Positions 39,553-51,140 of a DNA stretch of 64,000 bases are shown one piece after another. How positions within the stretch are numbered: the stretch's first letter is position 1; every line of letters begins with the position of its first letter. Position numbers and translations under genes: made by a program. The stretch is from assembly GCF_001625305.1 (NCBI RefSeq), contig NW_017803901.1, forward strand, positions 83,914 through 147,913, in the 5' to 3' direction. Source of the DNA: Branchiostoma belcheri. Taxonomy: Eukaryota > Chordata > Leptocardii > Amphioxiformes > Branchiostomatidae. The notes beneath the pieces were generated by a model. That model searched no databases, had not been told where the DNA came from, and was given only the letters and a program-made list of their open reading frames with translations.

Positions 39553-40240
39553 TTGTACACAGAAGAGTCACGTTCCCAACCAAGTACTCAGCCCCCTCCT
39601 TGTGATTACAAGAAAGATCATTCCGAGGCACGGCTGCGTTTTGGAATGTTATTGGAAAACATGAACGATGCGGTCAAGGAGGGGGATGGAGAACGGTTGG
39701 TGCGGTTATACCGTGTGGCTCTTCTGTACTGCAAGGCATATGGGCACACACAGTATGCGTACAGTACATTCCTTATACTGGTTCAGGTGAACGCTATATT
39801 CACACCACAGAAGGCACATAGCCTGACCTGGATCAGGTTCTTCAATTCCAAGGGTGGTAATGGGGAGGAACACCTCCACCTAGAACATGTAAACAATTTC
39901 TTGAAGAACGTTCTTGAAGGGGCTGGGGCCTAACCTCACAGAACAGACTGCAAGCAGGATAAGTAAATTCCTAGGTGTCCTGAAAGGTGTCTTGGAAACA
40001 ACTGATGAGGAGCTTGGTGTAGCTAAACCATCTGGCTATCACCATAGCGCAAACAAAACCCAAAACATCCACTCCCTTGTTGAAGTACTGAGAGATGCAG
40101 AGGTCTGTAAGTTCATTGGTGACAGAGAATTCACAGCTTTCCCCACGTTTAAGAAGAATCTCTTTGCGCCACTCAAGTACAACAACATGTGGGAGTGGAT
40201 TAAGGGGAAGTTGAAGCTTTGGAATAGCAAGTATCTTTAG
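39553..40240 (+). pseudogene. DUF6589-like protein, second copy, one frameshift
   Basis: The first frame reads 'DYKKDHSEARLRFGMLLENM', 'NDAVKEGDGERLVRLYRVAL', '...AYGHTQYAYSTFLILVQV' and 'FFNSKGGNGEEHLHLEHVNN', ending at 39933. A one-base shift near 39916 leads on to 'KGLGPNLTEQTASRISKFLG', '...PSGYHHSANKTQNIHSLV' and 'FKKNLFAPLKYNNMWEW', to a stop at 40238-40240. The order (D..gDG.r....w...L.y....g...Ya, then LhLEHvNn..K..l.glG.nltE.a..Ri) is the DUF6589 pattern. It is more complete than the 24.2-kb copy but broken by the shift. The role is unknown. Confidence 0.6.
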
Positions 40241-40793
40241 TACTGCGAATGTTCTCTGTAACTTTAATAAACAATTATGTCCACAGAGTCAAAACGATGT
40301 TGTACGTGTAGAAAGACAAAGCCAGAACCAGCACAGTCTCAAGAATATTTCAAGATTTAAGAAGTAAGATAGGCCCCTAACAAACGATTCAATGCTAACC
40401 AGGTTACCATGAAAGCTTCAATACCGCAGGACGGACGTTTGGATGATACTGATGTCCCAAAGGTCTTACATGACATGTTTGACGCAATGATTGAGCACGT
40501 GGGTAACCTACTTGACGACGATGACAAAATGCGTGTTGTAGGATGTTCTAAATCCCTTTCTACCAAACTTGTGAATAAGTCAGATGAATTCTGAGCTCCC
40601 AGCAAAGGACTCATGTCGAGGCTTCTAGTGGAAGCCAAGATCCTGGCGCAGCGTCAGGTAGCAGAAGCTATCATTTCCGGAGACAGCGACAAGGGTAACT
40701 GTCTCCAACAAGATGGAACCTCTAAGTTTTTAAGAAGTATCTAACGTTTGATGTCACTTTACCGTCAAGACATTGTTTTTCCCTTTGCTGCAG
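40241..40793. other. Mostly non-coding, one short frame
   Basis: An AATAAA signal lies just after the pseudogene (about 40266). A frame at 40409-40594 ('MKASIPQDGRLDDTDVPKVL') has no recognised family. Confidence 0.35.
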
Positions 40794-40803
40794 CTAGAAC
40801 AGA

Positions 40804-41351
40804 ATGAGCCCAAGGATGGCTGCTGCGTTCACCCAGTACAGAAAGGGGGGGATGACGAACAAGGAGAGGCGAAACCTTGCCTACTACACCCTCAGTTCCC
40901 TCCTGACTTTTGTAAGTGTAATTGTAAATCATTGTGCCATTTAATTTTGTCTTTTAAAGAAAAATTGCAAGCTTCCTTTGGGTAAGAACTCTCTTTTTTA
41001 GTGGTACAATGGTACCTGTGTATGGTAGGAATAGGAATTTGTTTTAAATGAAAGTAGCAAAACACAATTATATGTGAAAAAAAATCAGAAAGTACATTTC
41101 TTGAAAATTTATCTTACTTAGCAGCATCAAGAAATATGACTGAATAATGTAGGATCAAGGACTAATTTCTTATGTACATACAGGGACTCCACCGTGCTCC
41201 CCCGGGCACATACTACCTCTACAGTGAGGGGATCAAGGAGGCGGTGCGAGAGGCCTACCCTGGTGGGGAGGAGGGGACTGGCAACATCAACACCAACAGC
41301 CGCGCCACCAAGCAGATTGACGGGGATGATTTCTTCGAGGATAAGGCGTGA
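40804..41351 (+). CDS. Two-exon gene fragment, unknown conserved-looking protein
   Basis: Exon 40804-40911 (ATG in frame, also preceded by the acceptor TTTGCTGCAG at 40793) reads 'MSPRMAAAFTQYRKGGMTNK' then 'ERRNLAYYTLSSLLTF', ending in phase 0 at TTTT|GTAAGT. Exon 41184-41351, after TACATACAG, continues in phase 0 'GLHRAPPGTYYLYSEGIKEA', 'VREAYPGGEEGTGNINTNSR' and an acidic end to the TGA. Strong splice sites and matching phases support a real transcript. I do not recognise the family. The true start may lie further upstream. Confidence 0.45.
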
Positions 41352-41655
41352 GATCAGGGAGAGAGAGAAGGGTGCCCATGGTGCAACAAAGAAATAAACG
41401 GATGGAAATGAAACCTATTGCGTTGTCTGGCATCTCTTTCGGTACAATATTGCAACTGAGAAAACATTTAAATACATATACATCATGTCACACAGAGATA
41501 ATATTACAAAAACACTGCACCATCAATTATCCACCGTGAAAAAGAGAAAAGCCTAGATTTCTATCTAAATACTGTGTACATAGGGAAAAGAACTTGGGTC
41601 AAACGTAATGAATCATGAGCACAAGTTTTCTAGTAATTCAAGTAATACTTATAAG

Positions 41656-42050
41656 GGGCCTGCGACGTCATCGACATTGCCAACATGACGAGAAAGGACA
41701 GCGGCACGACTTCGAGTGCAGCTAAGAGTGCCCAGAAGCAGCAGGCGAGGGGTGTAAAAAACACCAAAATGTACGAGGCACTGAACAGGTCTATGCAGGA
41801 GCTCGCCTCGAAAACGCCTACAGTACACCCAGCACTCCACATGCGCAGGGCAATCAGGGACTTTTCCTCCGCACAGACAACATCCAAAGGCGCGGGGAGG
41901 TCGAGAAATGACTACACGCACACATCTACAGAGATGTACAAGGGATATTCTTCCAGCCGGCCAGACTACGACGACCGCCCCAGTTCATCTCGCGACGACG
42001 GCGCCTGCCCCAGTACATCTAGTGTGCCTGACTTTGCCCTACAATTATAG
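41656..42050 (+). CDS. Paralogue of the DM-gene middle region, DM domain absent
   Basis: The frame (ATG 41685) reads 'MTRKDSGTTSSAAKSAQKQQ', 'ARGVKNTKMYEALNRSMQEL' and '..PTVHPALHMRRAIRDFSS', then '..MYKGYSSSRP', to a stop at 42048-42050. It aligns along its length with the segment after the DM domain in the minus-strand gene at 3.2-4.3 kb ('ARGIRNKELYSALNRSMEQY', '..NTHPALHLRKAITEYQEQ', '..MWDSYSSSP'). No DM motif is found within 1.5 kb upstream. It is either a terminal exon of a second gene whose DM exon is elsewhere, or a partial duplicate. Confidence 0.55.
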
Positions 42051-43065
42051 GACCTTTTTAAAAACATGAGTATGATACAGGCTTGAAACAATGCTGCTCT
42101 ACTCTAAGAATCCTACTTCTACTCTCCACTAGTCAGCGATTGCGCATCTAAAAGAGGGGCTGAAGCTGCTAGGACTCGGTGAAGCACTGGAGGCAGAGCC
42201 ACATCTCATTGCAGCGCTTCTCTGCAAATCAACAGAAGTCAGCGCAGATTCCATTGCAGAAATGCTCATCGTGAAGTGGTTATCTGACGGGTAAAACCGT
42301 AAAGAGAAGCAGAAAGATGTGTTCGAGAACCTAACCTCATGGTTGGACGTTGTTGAAGTAGGTTAGTCATGTTTCTATCGTAGAAGTTTCCTTTAACAGA
42401 GTTGATACTTTCAAGGAGCACTAAATGCCAGAATTGTATCCAGCAAAATACAACAGCATTCTGTAAAGCGCAAGAAGGAACAGGCGACTCTTTCAGAAAA
42501 TCTACCAAGACAGACACCAGGCCATCAAGGACAAAATGGAACAGCGACAGAACTCCTACGCAACTATGCCAGTTCAGACTCCCAAGACAACTTCCTTGAA
42601 GAACTTTCCAACACACCCAAGATAACCAAGATGAAAGTCATGACAGCACATCACCTACCGCAAGGGTAAGAGAATCAACTGTCCAAATGACTTGTTCAAG
42701 TTCTCCAGCAACAAGCAGCAGTACTCCATCCAACAACTGATACAAAACTTGACAACCATCCTCAGTTATTATGGTACTGCTGTAATGTATTAGCTGGTAT
42801 TTTACTACCGATGTAAGATGATGAGTTAATGTTTGACCTGGTTTTGTTTCTTTAGACAAGAAGTTGAAGAAAGCGCTAAAGATGCTGCCCAAGCTTTTCA
42901 AGGGGACCGGGACACCACCTGTGCCAGTAGAGGCGATGCTGCTGGTGATGCTGAAGGTACGAATTCAGTACCAATGGTTCACACTTCGCTACAAGTTGTT
43001 AACTGATATAGAGCATTGGACTTTCTCTTACATTTTTTTCACATAAATCTTGTATATGTACTACT
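42051..43065 (+). other. Stretch with three splice-bounded exon candidates
   Basis: Candidates are 42136-42294 ('SAIAHLKEGLKLLGLGEALE', after CTCCACTAG); 42417-42666 (after CTTTCAAG, 'ARIVSSKIQQHSVKRKKEQA', ending at GCAAGG|GTAAGA); and 42856-42956 (after TTTCTTTAG, ending CTGAAG|GTACGA). None matches a family I know. They may be exons of one plus-strand gene following the DM-paralogue exon. Confidence 0.3.
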
Positions 43066-43190
43066 TGTGTGTAGTAGATTTATCCCTAGTAGACTTATCC
43101 CAAAGGCATGAATGTGAGAATTTCCTTTGCTGCTAGGAACATCAAAATGTCAGCTGTACCAAGTAAACTTAGAAATCCTAAACTGTTCAT
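43066..43190. repeat. Dispersed repeat, second copy at 44533-44650
   Basis: TGTGTAGTAGATTTATC, CTAGTAGACTTATCCCAAAG and GGCATGAATG..GAGAATTTCC are shared, followed by about 60 bp of weaker match (GTACCAAG(T/C)AAACTTA). Confidence 0.8.
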
Positions 43191-43418
43191 TGGAACACTT
43201 TTTTGGAAATTTTCAAAATGTGATCTTGCTGTTAGTCATAAGAAGCTTCTACAAACAGTAGACAAATTGTCAGCACACTATTACAGAGTAGTCCTGGCTT
43301 GGAAAAAGATGTTGAAGAGAGAAAGCGTCGGCTCACATACTGAACATGCCGTATATATGCAGAGCGAAGGGGCAGAGACAGCAGGCGACAGCTCACATAC
43401 CCCTGCTTTGGAAAGGGG

Positions 43419-43860
43419 GGCGCAGTCACGTACGATGATCTGAACTTACCTATGTTTGTCACGGGATTTATCAGAAACCTCATATCAGAGCACCGCGTCA
43501 GGACACTGCCTTTAACAAACGTTCTACACTAGCAGACATCATGTATAATGCGGTGTATTACGAGTGGCATGTAGTGCATGAAACGTATGCCTCAATCATG
43601 TATGCTCTCGAGAAAGGCTCGTGCACCTGGTCCGAGTTAGACGTGATAGATGCGATAAGTATACCACAGGCACTACCAGCACAACACAGACAAAACACCC
43701 TGTACCATTTGACACATGCTTTGTGGAGGCAATGGCCACCTCAAGCCCTGAGATGACTCTCCGCATCCCCAATGCAAGTGGAAGGCATTTCGCCGACAGG
43801 GAGAGATAAACAAACATCGACGGCCAGGCACTACGAGACTATGCAAGGGGGTCAAGCCAA
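43419..43860 (+). pseudogene. Retroelement gag-like ORF remnant
   Basis: The frame reads 'VTYDDLNLPMFVTGFIRNLI'. After a shift near 43530 it reads 'LADIMYNAVYYEWHVVHETY', 'ASIMYALEKGSCTWSELDVI', then 'FVEAMATSSPEMTLRIPNAS'. The arrangement (y.DL.lp.Fv.Gf......l.dim.da..y.W..v...h......iE.g...W.el) resembles ORF1/gag-like proteins linked to recombinase-type retroelements in cnidarians and lancelets. That comparison is from memory. Broken by at least two shifts. Confidence 0.35.
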
Positions 43861-43929
43861 ATACTTTACATAAGAAGTGTAACTACTGTTGCAGCAGTAG
43901 TGCAACACAGAAGTCTTCATCCTAAGTCC

Positions 43930-44065
43930 AGAAGTTGTTCAGCCAGTGGACAGATCTACAAATCCGACTGGATGTCTGGCACTTCATGCGAAGGATAGCG
44001 GTTGGATGTCACTATTTGGAATAGCGGTTGGATGTCACTATTTGGAATGCCTACGTGTTGCCATA
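43930..44065 (+). pseudogene. TE protein scrap 'LDVWHFMRR' with 27-bp tandem duplication
   Basis: The frame reads 'LFSQWTDLQIRLDVWHFMRR' and continues IAVGCHYLE. The LDxWHFMRR motif is shared by a repetitive transposase-like family of invertebrates. The segment ATAGCGGTTGGATGTCACTA is repeated directly (about 43996 and 44023). Confidence 0.4.
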
Positions 44066-44532
44066 AGAAATGTCTTCTCATATTCATCTGTCTGCATCAT
44101 GAACTTTGCTGGATTGTCCATATGAAAGGAAAGTACGTGCAACGCTAACGCACATCGTTAAATTGTCAGTTAAGATACATGTAGCGCTGCGTTACGTATA
44201 TTCCAGCTACTATAATTTGAATTGTTTTTCATAGGTCTTGCGCCATCTACAGCAGAGGCTACGATATCTGTACTAGCACCAACTACACCAGAACCAACTA
44301 CAACGTGACATCACGTGCAACGGTTTTCGTGACTCTGACGCTGAAATGAACGCAGACACTGCAGTGCCGGACGAAACTTTGCTAAGGTGTTTCCAAGAAA
44401 AGGAGTCGCATTTTTTGTAATGAAAATATAACTGTAACAATCGATCCATGTTGATATATTTGAACTCATTCCCAGGTTGGATGTTGATGTGGATGCTGAG
44501 GCGGAAGTTCAGTGTGAAGTTCAGGCGGAAGT

Positions 44533-44650
44533 GTTTGTGTGTAGTAGATTTATCTCTAGTAGACTTATCCCAAAGGCATGAATGAGAGAATTTCCCTTGT
44601 TGCAAGGAACATGAATAGGTCAACAGTACCAAGCAAACTTAAGACTTTTA
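44533..44650. repeat. Second copy of the dispersed repeat at 43066-43190
   Basis: About 85-90% identical by eye over the first 90 bp, then diverging. Confidence 0.8.
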
Positions 44651-44812
44651 AAACTTCTTTCAAATTGCAAAACCATTGAAAAAAGCAATCAAGTCAGACC
44701 ATCTGGTAATTGTCTTAAGATTCAATTAAACCCAAATGGGGATGGGGTTGTCAGAAATTAACATATGTCTGCTCATTTGTAACGCGAACTTATTATTGTC
44801 TATTATTTCTAG

Positions 44813-45082
44813 GACAATGGCAGTGTTGACCAGGAAACTGCACGGAGCAAAAAAAGGCCAGCGTTCCTGGTCGTGAAGCAGACGCAGGAGGACGTACAGG
44901 TATATGTGGTGAGGAGGATGAGCCTGTAATCAACTTCCGATATGGTCTGGATGGTCGCCCCCAAGCCAAAAACACTGTCATCGGAGCAGTTATGGCATGT
45001 ATCACACCAGTGAGGGACATCGAGGAGGCCAAGAAACGCCCTCGCTCCGTCCGAGATGAATACTGCGTGTTTGTATACAGCG
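44813..45082 (+). CDS. Exon candidate, unknown
   Basis: Bounded by TTATTTCTAG and ACAGCG|GTACGT. One frame reads 'DNGSVDQETARSKKRPAFLV' and 'VKQTQEDVQVYVVRRM', another from 44920 'EPVINFRYGLDGRPQAKNTV' and 'IEEAKKRPRSVRDEYCVFVY'. The second ends cleanly at the donor. No family is recognised; a frameshift may join the two. Confidence 0.3.
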
Positions 45083-45592
45083 GTACGTAAATTAGATACA
45101 AATGTATTTTCAATATGCATTTCTTAATCCATACTGTTCAAAGTTCCTATTTGCCGGTCCAGAGATTGGTTTTGACAAATCTCATTTATTTGATATATCA
45201 ACTTACAACTATTAATGTCAAGGTCCATCCATCGCTATGAAGAATCTTCATATTTTCATATAAATATCTAATAAGTTAGGCACGTAGAGTGTGTATTACA
45301 TTGATCTAATATTTGGCAACCAACCATCATCCTTATCCTCCTTGAACGCTAGCCTGAGAAGACACGACAAAACAGCTCTGCACTCTACACTACAATCAAG
45401 GAGCTTCATCAACAAATGGATCCTGATGAAGGATATGGAAGTGATACTGAACTCGATGATCAGGGAGAGGTAAGTGAAATAATTGACAAAAATTTTTGAC
45501 AAAATATACGACTCGTTAAAATGCTTTACGATCAGATATAACCCAAATCACCACACGTAGTATGTTTCCCAAATATATGTACCAGGGACACA
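45083..45592. other. Non-coding stretch
   Basis: AT-rich intron-like sequence; nothing recognised. Confidence 0.35.
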
Positions 45593-45593
45593 A

Positions 45594-46353
45594 ATGCTTC
45601 AGATTTTCAACAAGATTGCATCACTCTCTCCAGGTGCTGAGGAAATTCTGTTTTCCTGCTCCTGTAAGAAGGCTGCCATGCAAACAGCAGTGCTGACATC
45701 ATGTATGCGAACAGTAAAATCAGAGAGATTAGCTGAGTTCGCAAAACGAGCGAGGGGCAAGGTACTGTATCCACAGCAGATGCATACAGGAAATCATAGA
45801 AGCTTTTAACGTGCACACCGATGCTGAGGAAACCTCAAGTGACGACGAAAGTACCAGTGATGACGAAGGGGAGACGACACTTTCCAGATCTCCACAGGTT
45901 CAAATTTTCCAACCTTGTACTTCGCCGCCAATGCTCTGTTGTGTGCTTACAACACTTAGAAAGGTCGATGTCAGTCTAGGTGAGTTTCCAAAGGAAACCT
46001 TCAGTTACCAAACAAGTGAAGAAGCAAATCTGGTATCCAGCATCCAGGTGACAGAGCGACTCCAGATTTCAAAAGTTGGGACATTCCACAGTGACTCTTT
46101 CTCGAGGGTGATCCATGGGAAGCCACTGACAAGGACAACGTCCCTGGTGGAGGGATTTGTCTCCCTGATGGGAGCACTGTACCTCTTCCAGCTTACCTAC
46201 TCAAGCTGTATCACTTCTGCTATGGTTTTCATAGAATGTCACATTTTGAGAGATGCGAACATCCATAGGAAAGATCTGAGTACAAGCTTCCTGAAGGCGT
46301 ACAAAACGTTCGAGAGCTTTCTGAGTGATGGCGATGACAGTGATGGTCTGTAG
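45594..46353 (+). pseudogene. Unknown TE-type protein with acidic region and helical C terminus
   Basis: A frame at 45594-45806 ('MLQIFNKIASLSPGAEEILF', '..CSCKKAAMQTAVLTSC') overlaps a second frame. The second reads 'EIIEAFNVHTDAEETSSDDE', an acidic stretch, then '..LTRTTSLVEGFVSLMGAL' and 'YLFQLTYSSCITSAMVFIEC', ending in SDGDDSDGL and a stop. The last 100 residues look like a conserved hydrophobic helical domain of repetitive invertebrate ORFs, which I cannot name. Confidence 0.3.
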
Positions 46354-48760
46354 GAGCGATACAGGTTGGGTAAAGAAGCTGGGTAAGAAATCAGGTTAAG
46401 ATAGACGTACCACATGCCAACAGTCCACTGACGATGTCAGAATGTGCTACATGCAACTCTCGTCCTTAGAAGAGAGTGCCCGTAATGTGTCAAAGCTACA
46501 ACACCGGTACCACGTGGTGAATAAAAAATATACAGTATGTACTACACCCACGTGTATGCCTGTTCATTTTCCTATTATCAATCGTTCTACGGGTCAGGGT
46601 ACGTACAAATAAAATCTTCTACATACCCTATGTGCCTATTCATACGCGTGTGGGGTCATGGTATAGCAAGCGATATACAAATTATAAAACCTTCTTTGCG
46701 TCGCGTTCCTGTCTTTCTTGCACTCGCCTCCAAATAATGAAAATGCACACAACAGTACTCTGTCAAACCTACAATATAATCACAAGAGATAATAATTTAT
46801 GGATGAAAAGTATCACTATCATAGCTAAAGTTCTGTTTAAGCTACAAGCAGAGACCAGATAAACACAGACATTCTCAATCTCGGAGTGCTCATGGCATTT
46901 CAGAATGCGATGTTTTCGACAATGTTGCATGAACATGAAACATTAGGTCCAGTGTTGGACCAGTTGAGTTCGCAATCGCTATGACCATGAGTGCGGTTCA
47001 GTCATAATTGAAATTCAATACACCGATATCGAATTCCTCGATATCGAGACAGATATCGAGGAAACTAAACTTCGGTCCTTCGATTATGTGTGCCTAGCGA
47101 GTAGGTAGTCTTGCTCCTATTTTCCATGAGTTCGAACTTACGGGAAGGGAAGTCCCCGCTGTGATGGCAGAGATGGAACGTCTGAGAGGAGAATCTGTGA
47201 TTCTGTGGAAGGAACTACTGTAGCTGGCGTCAAGACCTCGTGACATGCCGGATTGAGTACTTAGAATACTCTATACAACAAGTCGTAGTACGGTCACGAT
47301 ACGTCATATGAGGCTGGTTTAAGTGCCCCCACGATGGTCAAATTTGGGCCCAAATATTCCAACCTTTTCATCGAACAGAATCATGTTCGATATGACGTCA
47401 TTCGAATCAAATCATGTTCGATATGACGTCAATCGAACCGAACGTTCGTTCGATCCGGGGTTACCCGCGGTCATGTACAGTAAACTCGCGACTTCAAGCC
47501 CGTTTTTACACGGCTACCGCCTAACAGTAAAAAAATCCACCTTTTCACAAATATAAACCAATTTCGGGACAGTATATCTATGACCTGTTTTATAGTGGAT
47601 ATGTAACATGTAACGAAGCTACTGCCGTCATCGTGTGCGACCTTGAAGATCGTATTTGTTGTTTACGGAGATATAAGTTACCCCCTGCACTTACTCACAC
47701 GACCTGACATGCGTGTAAACAGGATATTTAAACCGCAAGAAAAACAAATTCAATTTACCTCAAAAACATTTTAAATCGTAGGTAAAACAAAAATCTCGAT
47801 CTGTGTCGGACGGATTTTTTTAAAGATGGCGGCGTTCTGGAATTATCCGTCTTGGAAGTTGAAAAAGTGCATTTTTTGGCGACTTTTTCTACCTTAGCAA
47901 CACTTCAACTTTGAAATAAAGAAAACTGTCCGACTCAAATCTTAATTTTGTTATACTGTTCTCTAAAATGCAAAAATGTGGAATTTTCGGAGAGATTTGG
48001 GGTCGGTTTAAATCAGTTGTTTGGCTATTGACGTCGATTGTTCTAGAATAAGCATTCGACGGGTTGAGAGTGATTTCACGCACATTTAAGCATTGTAATA
48101 AAAACACCAACATTTGAGCTATATGCAGTGCTGATTTTATCACATTTGGACAAGAGAGTCCCCGTGAAACTGTTTATTATTGATGAAAAGAATGTTTACC
48201 GCTGAGACCGGCTCCACGGAAGCCGCGCGTGGAACCCCGGTAACCTGATACCCCTCCGTAGAATTGGAAACTTTACCCTAGAAATTGACCGCCGTGCCCC
48301 ACGATGTCAACGAGTCAGACAACCGCGTGTAGGTCAGTTGAGAATTTCAAAAGTATTTAAAGACGAAATATGTTCCGTCAAAGTTGACCTTTAAGTACTC
48401 ATGTTGGCGTGGTTTTTCTGTGTTTTACGGTGCTGACGGTGAACTTTCAAGTTGGAGAACAGTATTTATCTGCCAAAATATAAAAGGTCAAAAGACTTTT
48501 AGTTTAGGTGTTAGTCACTTCTACATTTTGAGAACAACATATCCATGGTGTTCGAGTAAACATTTAAAAAGTATAGTATATAGGATATAGACCATATATG
48601 ATTAATTGATCAAGAGAAATATCTATTTCAGATCACTGTCACCTATCCATCACGGCCAGACAAAGTTGACATCACTTGCAAGGACCATGTCTTTCAATAT
48701 AGACTCTTACATAAGTTCTTACCTACATACTTTTACATATTTGGAAATGTATTGATAATC
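46354..48760. other. Long non-coding stretch with small palindromes
   Basis: GATATCGA motifs make an imperfect palindrome at 47027-47061. AATCATGTTCGATATGACGTCA is repeated directly with TTCGAA motifs (about 47380-47445). No genes are recognised. A possible exon boundary lies near 48632 (TATTTCAG). Confidence 0.45.
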
Positions 48761-48762
48761 CA

Positions 48763-49640
48763 TTGTGCTCATTCTACGTATCAGCGAAGAGAGAGGAGAC
48801 GAGGGGAACTGTGTCCTCAGAAACTTTTGTCTGCAACTCCTGTGAGTACGTTTCCCAGTCATATAAGTTCTATAAGGAGGTGGAGACAGGGAAGAGAGGC
48901 AAGAAACTAGCGGCCCTAAACCTGGCATTGCAAATAGCACTATTCAATAACCCGATAGGACCAAAGAACTTTATGGAAATCGCTGCCACTCTAGATTTAC
49001 CAGCAGTACCCAGCCTGTCTGGCATGCAGACGATGGCGAACCGATATGCAGAAATCATTGTGGAGGAGAACGACAAGGACATTAAGAGATGGGGGGAGAT
49101 CTTGCTGGGGACCAATGAAGTCACAGGAAAACCAGCAGACAGGCCAATCAAGGGGGAGGGGGATGTGAGATTCCAAAGCGCCCTCGGATCCGGAAGAGGA
49201 CGTAGGCCGGGCCAGCCATCATTTCATGCCTTTGCAACCTTTGTGGAAAATGAGACTAACATGAAAAAAATCCTGGCAACATATCTCAGAAACAAACAAT
49301 GTGCGAAGTGCAACCTAGGGCACCTGGGTCGAGGAGTGAAGAAGAGCCACAATTGTTCGGCAAACATCGCCAAGCATGTTGTGATGGGGCAGCACTAGGT
49401 CGTGAGATGGGGAAGCAACTTGTCGAGAATAACATCAGGGTGTCTCACCTTGTACATGATGGAGATGGACATATCTTCAAGGGAATGTCTGAGGTGATGG
49501 AAGAGGAAACAGATGAGCCCACAGAGTCCTTGTCTGACACTATCCACCTGTCCAGAGGTATTGCCAGGGCAATGACAAAGGCTACATGGAGTGCCCACAT
49601 GTGGTCAGAACAAACTCGGGCGGAGAGGATGCAAGTCAAG
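48763..49640 (+). pseudogene. Mutator-like (PF20700-type) transposase-like protein, frameshifted
   Basis: The frame reads 'ETFVCNSCEYVSQSYKFYKE', 'VETGKRGKKLAALNLALQIA', '..PSLSGMQTMANRYAEIIV', '..RKPGQPSFHAFATFVENE'-like text (seen: RRPGQPSFHAFATFVEN), 'KQCAKCNLGHLGRGVKKSHN', then stops at 49398. One frame over it continues 'GREMGKQLVENNIRVSHLVH' and 'DGDGHIFKGMSEV', up to about 49640. The C-x2-C start, 'N.alqvaL..~pig...~~i....~~ps.sgmq' and 'DgD....kg' blocks match the TE-encoded family annotated as Mutator-like transposase domain in corals and lancelets, by memory. One shift near 49385 inactivates it. Confidence 0.5.
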
Positions 49641-49691
49641 AACAGGTTTGGGGATGACCAGTACACTCATCAGTTTTCTTTTGCTTCTTCA

Positions 49692-50149
49692 GGAGGGAAT
49701 GCAAAAACAAGTTTACATTTGCATTCCTGGGGTACCTCGTACTCAGGGGGATATTCAAAGGTCAGTACACATTGTGTAAAAATTTTCAACAATATGTGAA
49801 ACTTTGACAATTTCAAACTGCGATTTCTCGCTCACAGTTGTGTTCTGCTTTACCCTAACTTTTTAAGAATGTCATTGTTGTTTTACTACAGGTGCAAGTG
49901 GGCTACCTGCTTGTTGGCCACACGCACGAAGACGTGGATCAGTTCTTCAGTAATATCTCATCCACGCTCCAGAAGCAGGACGCTACCACCGTGGAAGTGC
50001 TGATCCATGCCATCAACAACAGCTTCCCAAATGTAAAGACCTGGGAATTGGAGGCCATTCTGGACGTCAAGGCATTCCTTGGGGATGTCAGTAATGAGCT
50101 TGAACAGCACAGCTGCCCCCATGCGTTCAAGTTCTCCAAAGGCCATTGA
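49692..50149 (+). CDS. GHTHED-motif (DUF7869-like) protein, two exons
   Basis: Exon 49692-49759 follows TTGCTTCTTCAG. It reads 'RECKNKFTFAFLGYLVLRGI' then FK before a donor CAAAG|GTCAGT. The next exon begins at about 49892 after TTTTACTACAG and reads 'VQVGYLLVGHTHEDVDQFFS', 'NISSTLQKQDATTVEVLIHA' and '..HSCPHAFKFSKGH', to a stop at 50147-50149. The ENKN-like start and the GHTHEDvDq.Fs signature are those of a TE-linked family (DUF7869 as I recall). The splice phase works if the acceptor is the internal AG of GTGCAAG. Function unknown; likely a transposon-borne gene. Confidence 0.5.
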
Positions 50150-51140
50150 TTCCTTGTTATATGTAAGATATCTACTCCCCAGAAGTTGGGATTTGACAAA
50201 AAAGATATTGAAGTATCAGAAACAAATTCCTAAAAAAGGAACATTGGTTGCGTCATTTTATTTTTTTATATTTATTGGGGGCAAATACTCTTCTTAGTTA
50301 CTCATTTGTTCCTTTAGTATGTACTTCTACCTAGGACAACTGAGTTTTACAATGAAACGGAAATATGTTGTTTGAACGCCGTCCCCCTAGGCAGTACAAC
50401 CACGAGCGGGCCAGGCATCACCTTATACAACCCGCCACTCCACAGTCGTTTGCTGATCAGAGATTTGTTTTAACTCGCGGTAGATATAAAACCGTTTGTA
50501 TTATTTGTGTGTATGAAGTAGGGAAAGAGAGATCTTATGAGTCTACTAATAATCATACCGACAGGAGGCTGATGTGTATTTGCCATTGTGTCCAGTATTC
50601 ATGATAAAGGAATAAAAATTATAAACTAAAAATCATAATCCACAAACAATGCCTTTATCCACTCCAGGCCAACTTTAATGTGTCTGTAGATCAGCAGCAA
50701 CCTGCATTCTCTTTCATTTACCTCACAACAGATTAAACTATACATTTACAATCATCAGGAGAACCTCTCCAACATCACAATACAAGCAGAAAAGTTACCT
50801 TTCTGTGAAGGCCAAAGACGACGACACTGTAGAGATTCTGCCCTGGGCCTATGTTAATTCAGTGTTAGCTCAGATCTGGTCTGTGCCAACATGCCCAAAC
50901 TGAGTGTGCATACGACAACCTAAGAACAGTAAACAATGCACATCGCCACAACACTAGATATTCTCAGAGAGGAGGCTATGTACATCCCAAACCTAGATCA
51001 AATTCCTTGAAGAGATATTGGAAATTGTCATTTTTAAACAACACTTGCTAGAAGATGAGACAGAGCTTGAAAGTATCGTTTGCGAGAAGCACTCTTATGG
51101 CGAAGAGTGACAAACTCCTCTTTGTATCTTGCTTGCTGTG
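50150..51140. other. Mostly non-coding, one Cys-bearing frame
   Basis: A frame at 50365-50604 ('ARHHLIQPATPQSFADQRFV', then 'YKTVCIICVYEVGKERSYES') has a CxxC near its C terminus and resembles the tail of some TE proteins. The assignment is too weak to name. The rest is AT-rich. Confidence 0.3.

Noticed and set aside
50365-50604. piggyBac C-terminal Cys-rich domain
   Set aside because: Only one CxxC pair is clear and the spacing does not fit; too weak to call.
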